A stretch of DNA of 64,000 bases from Apiospora phragmitis (GCA_038363925.1 JAQQWL010000006.1:5002501-5066500), one strand, 5' to 3'; shown: positions 23,662 to 36,146, numbered from the stretch's first letter. Made by a program: numbers and translations. Notes: generated from the letters alone by a model not told the origin.

Positions 23662-24724
23662 GTTGGGTGACTTTCCCTGAGAAAGATGTTCAGGGTCTTG
23701 TTGTGAGAGGGGACAGGGGAAAAGTAAAGTGACGAATCTCGTTGGAGGGAGAGGACAACGACCTGACTGCCCAGTTGTGGGGGTGATGTCAGAGCGCTAA
23801 GGTCGGGTACTGTTGTGCTGCCGGAGCTGTGGGCAGACCGGACTTCCAGAGAGCTTCAGCTCTTGGTACGTTATAAAAGGAACCAATGCGATAGGATTCA
23901 GTGCAATGCGAGTGGAAGCGAGAATATGAGGAGTTTGAATTGGTATATTCATGTATGATGTATTTTTACTTCAGGAGGGGTCAACGAGCAAGTATTCTTC
24001 GAGTGACTTCAATCTTCTTCTACCTGCAGCCGGTGCTGTGCTGACTCCTGAAGCGGTGCCTGGCCTGAACTAAACTGAAGCTGGGCATGTTCGTACCCCC
24101 ATTACGACGGAAAGTGGGCAGTGCACACCCCCCAATGGCAACTGCTCACTAACATGGAAGTCTTGGGGAAGGCAAAGCACAAGGATCAACCAAGGGTCAA
24201 CTACAGCCACGGTTTATCTGCTGTAAAAGGCTACGATAACGTCTGTACCACGTCTGGTGTCTGGGTGTACTCAATTGGCGTCTGGCACGGTCGCGGCGGA
24301 ACATTGAATGATCGCAGACTTGCAGTGAGTAAGTACGTGGTGTAGTTGTTGATTGAATGAACGAACATTGAGTCGAGTTTGAAAGTAGAGCTTCCTTCTG
24401 CAGCCTTGTCAACTGCATTCCAAAAAAAAAAACCCAATCCAATCAATCTTGTCGATAATTGCCTAAACCATCCGAGTCCCATGAAAACGCTGTATTCTCC
24501 CGACATCTAGGTTAATTAATTATTCACACCTAAGCAGCTTGCTCATCATTGGAAGTCAACGACACCCTCAACTCCGCGACACAACAACAGTGGTTCGAGT
24601 CAAATTATCCCATCGTCTGCGAATCCGACTACCATTACCGATTTATCCATCATCACCGCCCGTCTCACAGTTGCGTCGCGTCGCGTAGCGTAAGCTCACT
24701 CGCATTGGTCGGAACTCGCCTACC
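23662..24724. other. divergent promoter region, ABP1 / C2H2 gene
   Basis: The flanking genes point away from each other, so this 1.06-kb stretch holds both promoters and leaders. I see no gene in it. Confidence 0.6.
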
Positions 24725-25977
24725 ATGGTCCTGCTCTCCGAATCCTCGTCGGACATAAGCTCGCTATCCTCAGATTCCCCTGAGGCCGACAATGACTACG
24801 ACTCGCCCCTGCCCCTGGAGGAGGAGCCCAGCCTGCTGCCGCCCTCGAAGCGCCAGAAGCTCGGCGCCGACGGGGCCTCGCGCGCCTCGTCCTCGGTGCA
24901 CGTGGGCGAGCAGGAGCTGCACGCTCCGGACTCGGACGACGGCGGCGGCGGCCCCGAGATCGCGGACGAGGGCGACATCTCGTCCGACACGGACGGCGAC
25001 GTGCCCAACTCGCCCATCAACGCCAAGCTCGACGAGGAGGAGTTCCAGGAGCAGGTGACGGTGTGCGCCTGGGACGGCTGCCGCGCCGGCGACCTGGGCA
25101 ACATGGACAAGCTGGTCGAGCACATCCACAACGACCACATCGAGAGCCGGCAGAAGAAGTACACGTGCGAGTGGAACGGCTGTCCGCGCAAGAGCATGCC
25201 GCACGCCAGTGGGTACGCGCTGAAGGCTCACATGCGGAGCCACACGAGGGAGAAGCCCTTCTACTGCTATCTACCAGGTAAGCTACCAGGAAGAAATGAT
25301 CTACATAGATTACATGCACGCAGGAACTGCACCTTTGCTGATACGGGAGACCGTGCGCAGAATGCGATAGAGCGTTTACTATATCCGACGCCTTGGCCAA
25401 GCACATGCGAACCGTCCACGAGACCGAAGCCCTGCGGCCCTCCGACCCCGTGCCCAAGTCGATGCAGACGCGCGAGCCGGCGCGGGGCCCCAACAAGCTC
25501 AAGATTATCCTCAAGACGCAGCAGCCGCGCGCGTCGAGCAGCCACCACGACGACGGCCTGCTGGGCGACGACGGCGACGGCAGCGACGACGCCATGGGCT
25601 CCGACTTCTTCACGCCGCTGACGGAGCAGCAAGGGTTCACCGACAAGGAGCTCAAGATGGACCCCGAGTCGCTCTGGAAGATCTGCGTGGCACACCTCAA
25701 GTGGGCGACGGGCGACGGCGAGGCCCTGCGCGACGAGTGCCGCGAGCTCGAGGGGGAGTCCCGGCTCGAGTGGCTCGAGAAGGAGGTCCTGCTCGACCAG
25801 GTCAAGCAGGTCGAGGAGGACTGGTGGCGGCGGCGCAAGGCGGTGCTCGCGGGCGAGGCGGATGTTAAGGTCAGCACCGAGACCCTCAAGGCCACGCTCG
25901 AGCCCGAGGACGAAGGCAGCGCGGCCCCGGAAGCGGTAGACTCCCGTGACGAGGATCCCATCGAGGTTGACGAATGA
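24725..25977 (+). CDS. C2H2 zinc-finger protein, possibly INO80 subunit Iec1-like
   Basis: Exons 24725-25277 and 25361-25977 join in phase (G|AA) to 389 aa; the intron has GTAAGC and CGCAG ends. The head is acidic and Ser-rich. Three C2H2 fingers follow: about 114-138 (CAWDGC...HIHNDH), 148-173 (CEWNGC...HMRSH) and 181-206 (CYLPEC...HMRTVH), the last split by the intron. A TREKP linker joins fingers 2 and 3. The C-terminal half holds a Trp-rich helical segment (ESLWKICVAHLKWATGD) followed by charged coiled coil. Fingers plus this tail recall the Iec1 subunit of the S. pombe INO80 chromatin remodeller, but I assign that from memory of the architecture only; a DNA-binding transcription factor is the alternative. 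GC content is high, as in other conserved genes here. Confidence 0.7.
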
Positions 25978-26449
25978 GACCAAAGAAGAGAAAGAAGCAA
26001 AAGGAAACGTTCATCTGCTAAGTTAAGCTTCCACGGTAGAGAGGTTTCGGGAGGAAGGCGTTCCGGTTATACTATTATGGCGTTGTTCATATTCTGCTAC
26101 TTGAAGCAGAACTTTGTAAGAATGTAATGCATGATATCACAAGACAGTCACGATGATAACATGGGATTGGAATGGTCACGATTCGAGGGGCTATAGAAGC
26201 TCCCTTTCTTTAGCTAGGGAGATTTTTGTGTCAGGTCAAGTAAGACAAGATGCCAAAAATTGAATATCCAAAATCGTACACTGAGGCAGCCGCCCACACT
26301 GGCTTTACAAAACCATATCACAGGCAAGTATGCAGATGAAACGGATGATTTGCCTCTCTACCTCACTAGAAAACCTATGTGAACGGTCCAATGTCGCCGT
26401 CCCACTCCAACCTACTTATCGTGTGTTTTTTTTTGGGTCCCTCCTCACT
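25978..26449. other. convergent 3' region
   Basis: It is the short space between two converging genes and should hold both polyadenylation sites. Nothing else is seen. Confidence 0.6.
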
Positions 26450-27175
26450 TTACAACGCCTTTCCACGCTGCTTCTTCTTCTCAGGGTTTCCAAAGGGGAA
26501 GCCGCTGGTGCGCTTGTCGGCCCCGGTCCGGCGGCTGACGCGCGACTTGTCGCCGCCAAACAGGACGCACCAGAGCCCGAAGGCGGCGAGCGCGGCGCTG
26601 CCGGCGAAGCCCAGCACGAACCCGTTCTGGGCCGTCTCGTTGTACCGGGCCCAGCAGTAGAAGGCGTGGGCGCCGTGGTGCAGCGTGGTGAGCAGGATGA
26701 CGGCGTTGGCGTAGGGGCTTATGGAGTCGGCGGGGGCTGTGTGGACGGGGGGTCATTAGTTCAGGTGCTGGCTGCAGCAAGATATACTTCCCAGAAAAGT
26801 ATAATAAAGAGAGGGTGAAGGAAGAAAACGTACTTTCAACCATGCTGGTCATGGGCAGCGCGCCAGTCAGAACCACGGTGACCATGCCCAGGGTCAGCTG
26901 GGCGAGGCCCAGGCAGCGCGCAAAGTACAGCTCCACGCCCGACGTGGGGAGGCCCGCGGGGGAAGGCGCGTCGATGTTCAGGAGGCCGATAATCACCTGC
27001 GGCCAGGCGATGAGAGGCACCGACTGGAGCAGGTGCCAGCCGAGCGTGGCAAGCGAGTAGGCAGATGCAATCTTCATGTACAAGAACAGTATGTGGTTAG
27101 CAGGAGCAATTGGGCATGTGATTGGGTTTATATACAGCACGACGCCGGAGCAAGGCAGTCAAAACTTACATCCAT
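26450..27175 (-). CDS. four-helix membrane protein, unknown function
   Basis: Proposed exons are 27175-27170 (only ATG GAT), 27071-26834 and 26736-26450, which join in phase to 176 aa starting MDIASAYSLATLG. The 6-base first exon is supported by GTAAGT directly after it, a TGCTAAC branch site and an AAG acceptor. An alternative is to start at the ATG just before exon 2 (MKIASAYS), which changes one residue. There are four hydrophobic segments: about 7-32, 48-71, 88-110 and 114-135. The C-terminus is basic (PEKKKQRGKAL). It looks like a small integral membrane protein; I recognise no family. Confidence 0.7.
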
Positions 27176-28197
27176 AGTCGTTGACTTGCTGGTGTTCTTC
27201 TTCGAGTCGGAATTCTTCGTTTACAGTGAGCAGTGCGGTTGACTTGAAGGCAGTAAACAGCTTGAAGTCGAGGCAGGTTGATAAGAGAGGTCAATTGATG
27301 TCAAGGTACAGTGAGTGAGTGACTCTATACGAACTCCAAGCCGGATGCAGATTGGTAGTAGAAGATATGTAGTGGGATTTTATAAACACGATGACGCTGA
27401 AATGCGTGGCCGAGACAACCGTGGCCAAGAGTGATTTTTGTATTACAGCCAGCCCGCTCTCGCCCTTGAGCCTCACGCATGCATGCGTATCTGAAAATAA
27501 CATTCATAGGTATGGCGGATGCCGATTATCCATGTCCGCGTATAATACTACGTCACGGGCGCTGGAGCTCCAGGCCGCTCCTATGCTCCGTTATGATTGG
27601 GTAGATGATCATCCCCAACCGCCGGAGAAAGGTCCAGTTCAGACAGGCAGGCACTGGAGGTGGCAGACAGACAGACAGACACGAGCCGCCCTTGTTACTA
27701 ACGGGTATTTATTAATACCGTAACCCGGAAATGGCCTACGATGCCCGGAAGGGTGCATGTAACGGGGACGAGAAAAAACGATGAGTCGATTTTCAACCCC
27801 ACGTTCTAGCCCCGCCGCCACTAACTACCACTTTCCGATTTCGCATGCAGTTCGTCCAAAAAATCGCATTGCATTTCAAAGCACGCCGTCAAGTCACGAG
27901 CAAGCATCTCCGGGCAAACATTTGTTTCTAGCTCATAACCGCCTCTTGGTCTTCACTTGCCCATACGATTAGGTTCTACGTAATACAATCTATTCCGCAA
28001 CTTGACTCACCGGGCGTCCCACCAACTGATACGGCACACGCATTAATTGATCGATCAAACTATTACTCTTAGATCCGAAGTAGAGACAGCAACGCGAGCT
28101 GTGTTTCAATAGTCGAGATCCCGCTTTGCGCGGCGCTCATCTACGCAGACAGACAGACAGCCGACAAACGTCCGCCCTCTGAGGCCTCATATTAACA
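27176..28197. other. divergent promoter region
   Basis: It lies between two divergent genes. It has a (GACA)n repeat at 27663-27681 and no supported gene. Confidence 0.55.
27663..27681. repeat. (GACA)n microsatellite
   Basis: Four to five tandem GACA/CAGA units sit in a divergent intergenic region. A shorter CAGACAGACAGACAG run also occurs at about 28145-28159, just upstream of NAR1. Confidence 0.85.
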
Positions 28198-29936
28198 ATG
28201 TCCGCCATTCTGTCCGCCGACGATCTCAACGACTTCATCTCGCCCGGTGTTGCCTGCATCAAACCCGTCGAGATCCTTCCCGCCACCGCTCCCCCGACCG
28301 ATGTATCCCTCGAGCACGAAGTCATCCTAGACGGTACGCCAGCTGCGGCTGCTGCTGCCAAAGCAAACGCACCGGCCGAGATATCCCTTACAGACTGTCT
28401 CGCATGCTCCGGCTGCGTGACCTCGGCAGAAGCGGTGCTGGTCAGCCTACAGAGTCACAGCGAGGTCCTGACTGTACTGGACTCGGCGCTCGGTTTACAG
28501 ATACGCCAAGATGAAGAATCAGGTAGTTGGAGTGTGGATGGGCTCGAAAACCCCGACGCGAAGCTCTTCGTAGCGAGCGTGAGCCCTCAGGCTAGGGCAA
28601 ACCTTGCTGCTGCATGTGGAGGGCACATAGGCGAGCAGGCCGCCGGTGACATGATATCGCATCTCTTCTCGGGCAGTGACGGACTAAGAGCAGGCGGGAA
28701 ACATGGCAACGGCTTTACATGGGTAGCAGACACCAATGCCACGCGCGAGGCCTGTCTTGTTCTTGGAGCGGAAGAGGCCCTCGGCGAGGCACTTAGAGAC
28801 AACAAGGCCACAAAACCTATTCTCAGCGCCAGCTGTCCTGGTTGGGTCTGCTATGCTGAGAAGACACACCCGCATGTACTGCCACATCTCTCGCGAGTGA
28901 AATCGCCACAAGCTCTCATGGGTACGCTCATAAAGTCAACCCTGAGCCGAGTTCTGGGTATTGTCCAGACCGGATATGGCATCTGGCCGTCATGCCATGT
29001 TTTGACAAGAAGCTGGAGGCGAGCCGCGAAGAACTCACAGACTCTGTCTGGGCAGGGACGGCAAGCCAGGGCGGGGCATTCGCGATGTCGACTGCGTCAT
29101 TACCAGCAAGGAGATCCTTATGTTGACTGAGTCGCGCGGCCTCGATTTCTTCGGCTTATCACAAACACCCTTGCCTCAAGCGCAGAGAACACCGTTCCCG
29201 ATCCGGGATCCAGCAATTCCTCTTCCCTCCCCATCGGAGGCGGCAAGCAGATCCCGCGGCAGGCACCTCGGGCGGTAACTTGTATTTTGCCCTCCAGTAT
29301 GTCTCGGCACAGAACCTCGGCTCCAGGATCGAGACTGTCCGTGGCAGGAATGCGGATGTTGTCGAATACAGCGTTGTTTCTGCTGCAGGCCAGCCAATAT
29401 TCAAAGCTGCGAGATTTTATGGCTTCCGAAATATCCAAAACCTTGTCCGAAGACTTAAGCCTGCGCGCCCCTCGAGAATGCCAGGTGGAAAACCTGTAGG
29501 AGGTTCACGTAAACAACTGGAATACTCATACGTGGAGGTTATGGCATGCCCGGGTGGATGCACAAACGGGGGTGGCCAGGTCAAGATTGACGACCCTGTC
29601 GTTGTCGAGAGAATAGGCATAGTATCGAAGCCCGGCCCTCAGGAGCAGAAGGAGTGGTTGGCCGAAGTTGACGAGGCGTACTTTTCTGCCGAAGACTCCG
29701 GGGTTCGGGAGGATTCCGAGTCTGGAGCGAAAGAAACCACGGCAGACTTGGTCGGTGGCATTTCGCCCTTGAAAATCCGTGAGACCCTGGCTCATTGGGC
29801 CGGTATAACTGGCATAGACGCAAATAGACTGGTGTCGACGACGTATCGGGAGGTGATTAGCGATGTAGGCAAAGACAAGCCGAGCGACACGGAGAAGGTT
29901 GTCCAGCTGGCTAGCAAGATCGGTGGCGGTTGGTGA
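28198..29936 (+). CDS. NAR1: cytosolic Fe-S cluster assembly factor Nar1
   Basis: It starts [14 protein letters not shown], with Cys20 and CLACSGC (Cys67, 70, 73) for the N-terminal [4Fe-4S] cluster. It continues into an iron-hydrogenase-like domain with [51 protein letters not shown] and the C-terminal [14 protein letters not shown] motif. Nar1 is the hydrogenase-like protein of the CIA machinery that passes clusters to cytosolic and nuclear apoproteins. No intron is needed. The frame is broken four times by one missing base each (near 28971-28974, 29068-29072, 29196-29198 and 29205-29207); adding one base at each gives 581 codons in phase, and every segment between breaks is conserved-looking. 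The 3' end converges with the SUZ gene, 102 bases between stops. Identity is secure and the breaks are probably assembly errors. Confidence 0.9.
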
Positions 29937-30038
29937 GATTGTGTGCCTCCAGTGTGTCCTTTACCGAGTATATAGATAGAACAACAATTGGACAAGATAC
30001 CCCCCCTACCAGCCAGCATCAGGAGGTAGCACCTCCCC

Positions 30039-31083
30039 TCAACCCTCTTTGGCGCCGCGCCTTGCAAACCCGAAGCCACCACGTCCTCCGTTATCAGAAC
30101 TTGAAGTTGGTGGACCGCGTGGTGCCCTTATGACTTGGTCGTCGTCCCTGGGTGTGGACCGTCCTGATAACGGAGCACCTCCGCCCGTGTTGCCTCTCCT
30201 GTCGAACGTCGAGGTAGGCTTTGGCGAATAACTCGGATCGTAGAGCTCGCTGTTGACTCCGCCTCCTCCGCCAGACTGGCTGATAGGCCGTTGGTATTCA
30301 CTGCGCTCTCCACCGCGATCAGTGAAACGGTCGTTGTTGCCTCCATCGCCGCCGCCACCGCCACCGCCTCGTCCTCCGCGGTAACCCCCTCTGCCGCGCC
30401 CACGGCCTCGCCTCTCACCCCCCGACCTCTGCGTCGGCGGCGTCACATTGTCGGGGGTGCTGGTGCCGGAACTGCGACCGCTCCCGCCACGACCGGCGCC
30501 AGGCCCAGCGGGACTGGAACTGCTGCTCTCTCCAAAGATCTTGGCGCGCATCTCGTCGTAGCGCTTCTGCTTCTCCTCGCGCTCGCGCTGCTGCCGCGCC
30601 CGGATCTCCTCGGGCGTCTCCGGCGGCTTCTTGTTGGCCTCGTCGTCGTCGTCGTCGTCGTCCGCCATGGTCAGGCTGGAGAGGCCCGTCACCGGGTCCC
30701 GCTTCGCGATCATGGGCTTGCGGGCCAGCACCGTCATGGGCGCCTTGAAGGGCTGGGCCAGCGGCGGCGTCGGGGTGGCCGCGAGGTACTGGAGGGGCGC
30801 ACCGTTGCCGGGGGTGTCACTGCCAGAGGGAGGAAGATATTATGTTTAGTTTCATGGTACTTCCGGTAGGTAGATACTTTTTAAAAGTAGGAAGAAGATG
30901 TTAAGGAAAAACATACGCTGTCTCCCATATTTTGCGGTTCAGCTCGGCATGCTGGGCAAGCCGCTCTTTCTTGGTGAGGGGCGCTGGCGGCGCTTGGGCG
31001 GCGGGCTCTTGGGCTTCCTTGTCGGCTTGCGATTCCCAATCGTCGTCCTCCCAGGCGTTGGGCACACTGCTCTTTTTCACCAT
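30039..31083 (-). CDS. SUZ-domain RNA-binding protein
   Basis: Exons 31083-30917 and 30819-30039 join in phase (GC|T) to 315 aa; the intron is GTATGT...GGCAG. The head (MVKKSSVPNAWEDDDWE) resembles the start of SZRD1-like proteins. The SUZ region, about 75-155, contains an acidic run, ETPEEIRARQQREREEKQKR and the signature MRAKIFGESS. After it comes Ser/Pro sequence and a long RGG-type tract (GRGRGRGGYRGGRGGGG), then Arg/Gly/Ser to the end. SUZ is a conserved RNA-binding motif and the RGG tract also binds RNA, so the product is probably an mRNA-associated cytoplasmic protein. A GTC repeat in the DNA encodes the poly-Asp run. Confidence 0.8.
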
Positions 31084-31155
31084 GTTGGCTGGCTTGTTTT
31101 CCACACACACACACACAGCGTGGTTCGGCAAGAGAAAGATACGGTGTAAGAGAAA

Positions 31156-31599
31156 TTAACCAAGGAAATCCAGAGAATAAGGTAGAGAGGTATAGTGCTT
31201 GCGTCTCGGAGGTTTATTCTGAAGGACGGAGGGTGGGTTATTGCAGCAAGGAAGTTGACGATTTGCAGGTCTGGAGAAATGTGTGCCTGCGGTGAACCGT
31301 AATACAATCAATCCCACCAATGCAATGGCCAAGGTTTGGAGCGGAGGGACTGAACTGGAATAATTAGCAGGGCGGCTCTGCTGTTTTAAAACTGTCTTCC
31401 AATCAAGAAAGCCACGATCAATGGGTTTTGCTTGTACCAGGTGCCAGGGTCCCAGCCTGAACAGCGAGTCCCATTGAACTTGAATGCTGTGGGGTAATGT
31501 ACACACGTACCTATTCCATAGGGCGGGGCTGTTCCGGCTCAGCTCATGACAGCGCTCCCGCCACTGTTGAAACGAACTGCCTTGATGAGGACGCGGCAT
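31156..31599 (-). CDS. possible 95-aa single-pass membrane protein
   Basis: Exon 31599-31511 (GTACGT donor) and exon 31354-31156 (CTAAT branch site, CCAG acceptor) join in phase (AG|T). The product starts MPRPHQGSSFQQWRERC and has one hydrophobic helix spanning TLAIALVGLIVLRF, then a Cys/Pro/basic tail. The stop lies only 72 bases upstream of the SUZ gene ATG on the same strand, which is very tight. The transcribed region may instead be the leader of that gene, or the true gene may end earlier by another splice. I recognise no family. Confidence 0.35.
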   Translation of the reverse strand: MPRPHQGSSFQQWRERCHELSRNSPALWNRYVCTLPHSIQVQWDSLFRLGPWHLVQAKPIDRGFLDWKTVLKQQSRPANYSSSVPPLQTLAIALVGLIVLRFTAGTHFSRPANRQLPCCNNPPSVLQNKPPRRKHYTSLPYSLDFLG

Positions 31600-31936
31600 T
31601 TTCACGATATTGTTTGATCTCAAGAGAGCCGTGTGATTAGTCGGTTTAAATTCCCCCATATCTTGCAAGCGTTACCAAATCGTCGAGGGTTTCAACTCTC
31701 CTATCACGTCTCAGCTGCGGTTTCGCGGCCTCAGCCAATCGAACAAGCTACCTCGACTCAACAGCTCAAACGCCTCTCCAATGTAAGCGGTGCCACAACA
31801 TCCCCCCCCCCCTGATCTAAACCAGTCGTAACCTACCCCATCCTACACCACAACGTGCAACAGTACCTAATGTACTACTAGAGAGTACAGCTGACAATTT
31901 ATCCAGTAATTTGTCTGAACTCCCTCGTCGGCAAAC
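31600..31936. other. short divergent promoter region
   Basis: It separates the minus-strand genes from the plus-strand 110-aa gene. It includes a C10 run at about 31801-31811. No gene is seen. Confidence 0.5.
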
Positions 31937-32359
31937 ATGGAACGTCAAAACCTGCCTCGGCTCCCCGGCCAGCTTCACACGCCGACGCAGTCATTCAGTG
32001 AGTCTGGCACTGGGGCTGGCGGTGCTGCCACGCCCGACCTGGCAGGTGCCGCAAGAGTGGCCGCATTCAACGACAAGAAGTTCAAGGAGGAGTACGAGTA
32101 CACAAAGTCCAAACTCTCGGACCAGAAGTTCGACATCCGTATGTGCTACCTGCATACCTCCTGTGTTTTTGATCCTTTTATCATCATCCCTTTTCATCCT
32201 CATGAAAACTAATTCCGGTTGGCAAAAGGGGACTATCCCGACCCTCTGCTGCCGAGAAACCCCCAGCAGGAGACTTTCCTCCCGAAAGGTGTCACAACGG
32301 AGATAGAGCAGCACCTCATCGAGCTTGTCCAGGACATCAAGCAGAGAATGGCTACCTGA
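31937..32359 (+). CDS. hypothetical protein, 110 aa
   Basis: Exons 31937-32138 and 32229-32359 join in phase (C|GG); the intron has GTATGT, a CTAAT branch site and an AAAAG acceptor. The protein starts MERQNLPRLPGQLHTPTQ, has a Ser/Gly/Ala stretch, then a charged part (DKKFKEEYEYTKSKLSDQKF) and ends with an amphipathic helix (EIEQHLIELVQDIKQRM). It has no membrane segment or Cys pairs. I do not recognise it. Confidence 0.65.
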
Positions 32360-35300
32360 ATGGTCATGTGTAGGGAGTGTGATGTTTTTTGCGTTCTATA
32401 AAACGCCTCCCTTTTCTTAAAGGAGGAGACATGGCATGGCATGTGTGGTGTTTCGGCGTTGCGAGAGAAAAAGAATGCGAGCACAAGACGAGGGGGAGCG
32501 ACTGCTTTGTTAACTGATTACTGCGTTGCAATCAACCAAACTTGATTGAATCATCCGGCCTGGGTGGAATATGTATTTACAACACAGAGCGAGGCTTCTT
32601 CCTATAGCGCTGGTCATTATCAGCGAATCAATGTGTTGTCACAATGAAATGTTTCCAAAGCATTTGTGTGATGGAACAGAGATTATTCCACAGGAGTCGT
32701 TTCATATATCACGACAAGGATATACTGAATACAATACAAACAAATGCTGGACATGGCAAGGCTTGAGTGAGGCTTGTCAGGGCACATGGTTAAGACAAAT
32801 ATCTATAACTACAATCCAGAGCATTCTAATGAAATATCAGTTTCTGGGATTTATCACCGCAGTGTCCCTTATGACCAAGTCGCTACCCTCAATGTAGCTG
32901 TAAGACGTCATAACACCTATCGGATTAGAACCCAATGCTGCATACCCAATCACCCAACCGTATCATGGTATACCCGAGAGAATATGCAGCCATCATGGTT
33001 CGTGATTACGAATGGCCCCACGAGTATCTCCCATGGGTAGTTCCAGTCTGGTGGCCTTCTACATCCCCCCATCGGTAAGGCCGCGTAATCTTGACGGCGC
33101 CACTCCAAGGCAGCCGTAATATCACTACTCTTCGTTTGTAACTTGGCATTCTTTCTCGAGTTTCATGTCTAAGTTGGGCCTAGAAATGGAAAAGGGCGTT
33201 GTGTCGGTGTGGCAGCAAAGTGCCTAGAATCCTCACATCAGGGTAAGAAGAAGACATGAACCTACGTAAGGAACAGGGGGCCGCAGGAAGAAGGGGACAG
33301 CCTAGGATGCGACTCTTCGCTAGAGGTGAAAGAATAGATGCCATCCATGTTCCTTTGGTAAGCCCGTCTTGTTTTGACGTCCCCCGGGTTTTTTAGTAAG
33401 TGTTGTTTTGATCTCAGGGGGTAGCTCATGGAACCCAAGGTTATCCTTAGTCTCGTGACCAAGGAGCTGTCAAGAAGAAGGGGTAGCTTACATGCAGTGC
33501 TATAATGGACCCTACCTATAACCAGTTCATCTATTCTCCGGGATGGTCGCAACCAGGCAGTGCCGATTCTTCCCCGGTAGGCAGCGATTCCTCTGCAAGG
33601 GTAGACGGGGGCAGTCCTCGGCCAGCGCTGCCGCCCATTGGTACTTTTCGTATTGAACCTGCTTTGATAGGCAGGGGCGATCATAGGGCCTGATCACCCT
33701 GCATGCAAAGGCCCATGTGGATGACGAGGTGACTCATTGGAATAGGGGGCCTGTGTCACCCAACGAGGAGCAAAACCAAGATGGCCCATACGCCGACATC
33801 ATGTCTCGTTTATGGTGTCACTCTATATGACCATATGCTATTCCTGTTGACTTAGGGCCCTCTATCTATCCATGGGTTTGCTGCGTCTCTTTGAGTTTCT
33901 TGCCACATGCTCTCCAAGGCGCCACGTGTATCCATATATTCATATATACGACGTTGATATGTTTAAGCGAATGATGGAGCAGGTTCCATGCGTTGCCATG
34001 TCCCCATGATACCACTGGGGCTGGTTGGCTCCTTCGAGCTTATGCCCGCAGTACCTGTTTTGACAGGTCCGTTTTGGATGTTTCAGGGGCATACTCCGCC
34101 ATTGACGTGCAATTCTAAAGTAAGATGCCAACGGTAGACATCTCCTCCTCTCAAGGGCTTAGCTCATTTAGCGGTAAGTAGAAAACACCATATGTATCCA
34201 CAAGGTCGATGATACATGTGTGAAGTGCGGATATATGGAATAAGGTCTGTTCAGGCCAAGATTTAGGATCATGTTCAAGCATCGAATGCCCTGTCTGTTA
34301 TACCAGATACATACGGTTTTTGCATGAGAACAAGCTCATCTTCCCACTGTTAACCGCGTGTCATTTATTACCAGGCACTCAGAAGGACCGGACCGTTGAC
34401 TACATACTTGCCTGTTGCAGGGATGAGTTACTGGGGCCAAGCATTGCCTCGACGAGGCAAGAGGTTACGGTCAAGCCTTCAGAGACATCACACGGGATAC
34501 CCAGCCGGGCTTCCCTTTACGGTCAACCCGATGTTTAGCTAAGAAGCTGCATGGAAAATCTACGTATTCTCCTCACCGCCAATATTCCCGATAGCAGCAG
34601 CCTCGTAATAACCTAATATGCAGACAGGAGAAAAGCTATGTAGGGCTGCATCGCAGATCAACTAGGCAGGGAGTAGCACCTGGGAAGCACGGCACTTTAT
34701 AAGCTTATCCTTGCAGTACATCTATTGCCAGATACGGTATTCCGTCGTGGCCTTCACCACTTTACACAGAAACCGTGAGGCGTATCATGGTTTCGAGTAC
34801 TGGCTGCGGCCAGATACTGGCACTGTGGAATCAAATAGGACGTGAGTAATCCAAGTTCCTATTTCTGGATAGATACCTATATAATAACAAGTCGTAATCT
34901 TGTCTTTCCAGGTGGTAGTGGGGCATTTATGGCTGACCTTCTTCGTTGAACCCGTTCGATGCGGACGCGGAGTCTTTGCTTCTTCACCTATGGTCAGCCA
35001 CCAAAACTTGCCAGCCACAGGTCGTCGTAGATGACTCTGAACTCTGCCTGATGCACGCAACCAAGGGCTGCCTCTCTAATGTAGGATCCTCGTCGCGGAT
35101 CTTTCGAGAAGCGGACTACCTTTTTCGTCGAACCTCGCCGCCGCCGGCGAGCCAGTGTGAACATACGTTGTGGTGTTAAAGATTCGGCACCATATCCGAA
35201 TATCCTCGGCAGGTTCTAGCGAAGTGCTCGACTTCATCCATCTTGCCATTGGACCATCTGAACTAGACAGCTTCTGCAGTACCCAATCCGGCTTGGTAAA

Positions 35301-36146
35301 CGTCGATCGACGGTAGTTCATCTAGAAGCTCAAGCGATGCTAAGAAAAAAGTCCAATCACCAAACAAAACATATTTGATAATCTCCGAAACGCCGTGAAA
35401 TGATAGCGGTAGAATGACATGACACTTTCCCATCCCGTGTTGTCTTTGTCAGCAGCCATGGAGTGTGGTTGCCTTCCGTCATCCAAGATAAGCAATGCGT
35501 ACTATCTTGGGCATAGTGCCGTAGGACGGACACGCTGGAGAGGATATGGCTTGCACCTGCTGTATGTGAGCTTGTGTTGCTGCGGTGTGTTTAACTTGCT
35601 TGACCGAAAACATCATCCTGCATGAGAGCACATGGTAAGCAACTCCTCCACCGACTTCTTTCCCGTCTTCCACAGCCGCGCATTGTCGCTTTTGTCGAGG
35701 CTGCGATACCGATGCCGATACAACCTGAGGTCACTGGCAGGCAATTGCACTCTGTCTGTGCGACTCCATTACGAGTCTTGTGCGCAAGCTGAAAGCACCT
35801 CGCAGTTTAGTCATCAGGTGCCACGGGTTGAGAGGCTCATTGATGTGATTACGATCAGGGACTGATACTATTTCACAACCCCAACCTCATGGCCTCGAGT
35901 TTCTGTGTACATCAGCTTCTCGTACATGCACTTCTTTCCTTGCGAGCGGCTCGACTCATTTCACACAACAATGTACCTATAGCTTGACGCTGTTGCCATA
36001 CACGGACATGTGGATTCCTCAAATACTCATTTCCCGCCACGACGATCCGGATCGGGCCATGTCGGTCTACTCATATCACCCGTCTCTCATTAGCTAATCA
36101 ACACCATCGAGGTCGCGGGAAATCGCTACCAGTGACTCGGAGCGGC
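32360..36146. other. 3.8-kb gene-free region
   Basis: There is no gene I can support. The longest frame (33262-33684, minus) lacks domain signs, a good start context or splice context. No transposase, reverse transcriptase or terminal repeat is seen. Confidence 0.5.

Noticed and set aside
33262..33684. 140-aa minus-strand frame
   Set aside because: No recognisable motif and no coding bias; treated as chance.
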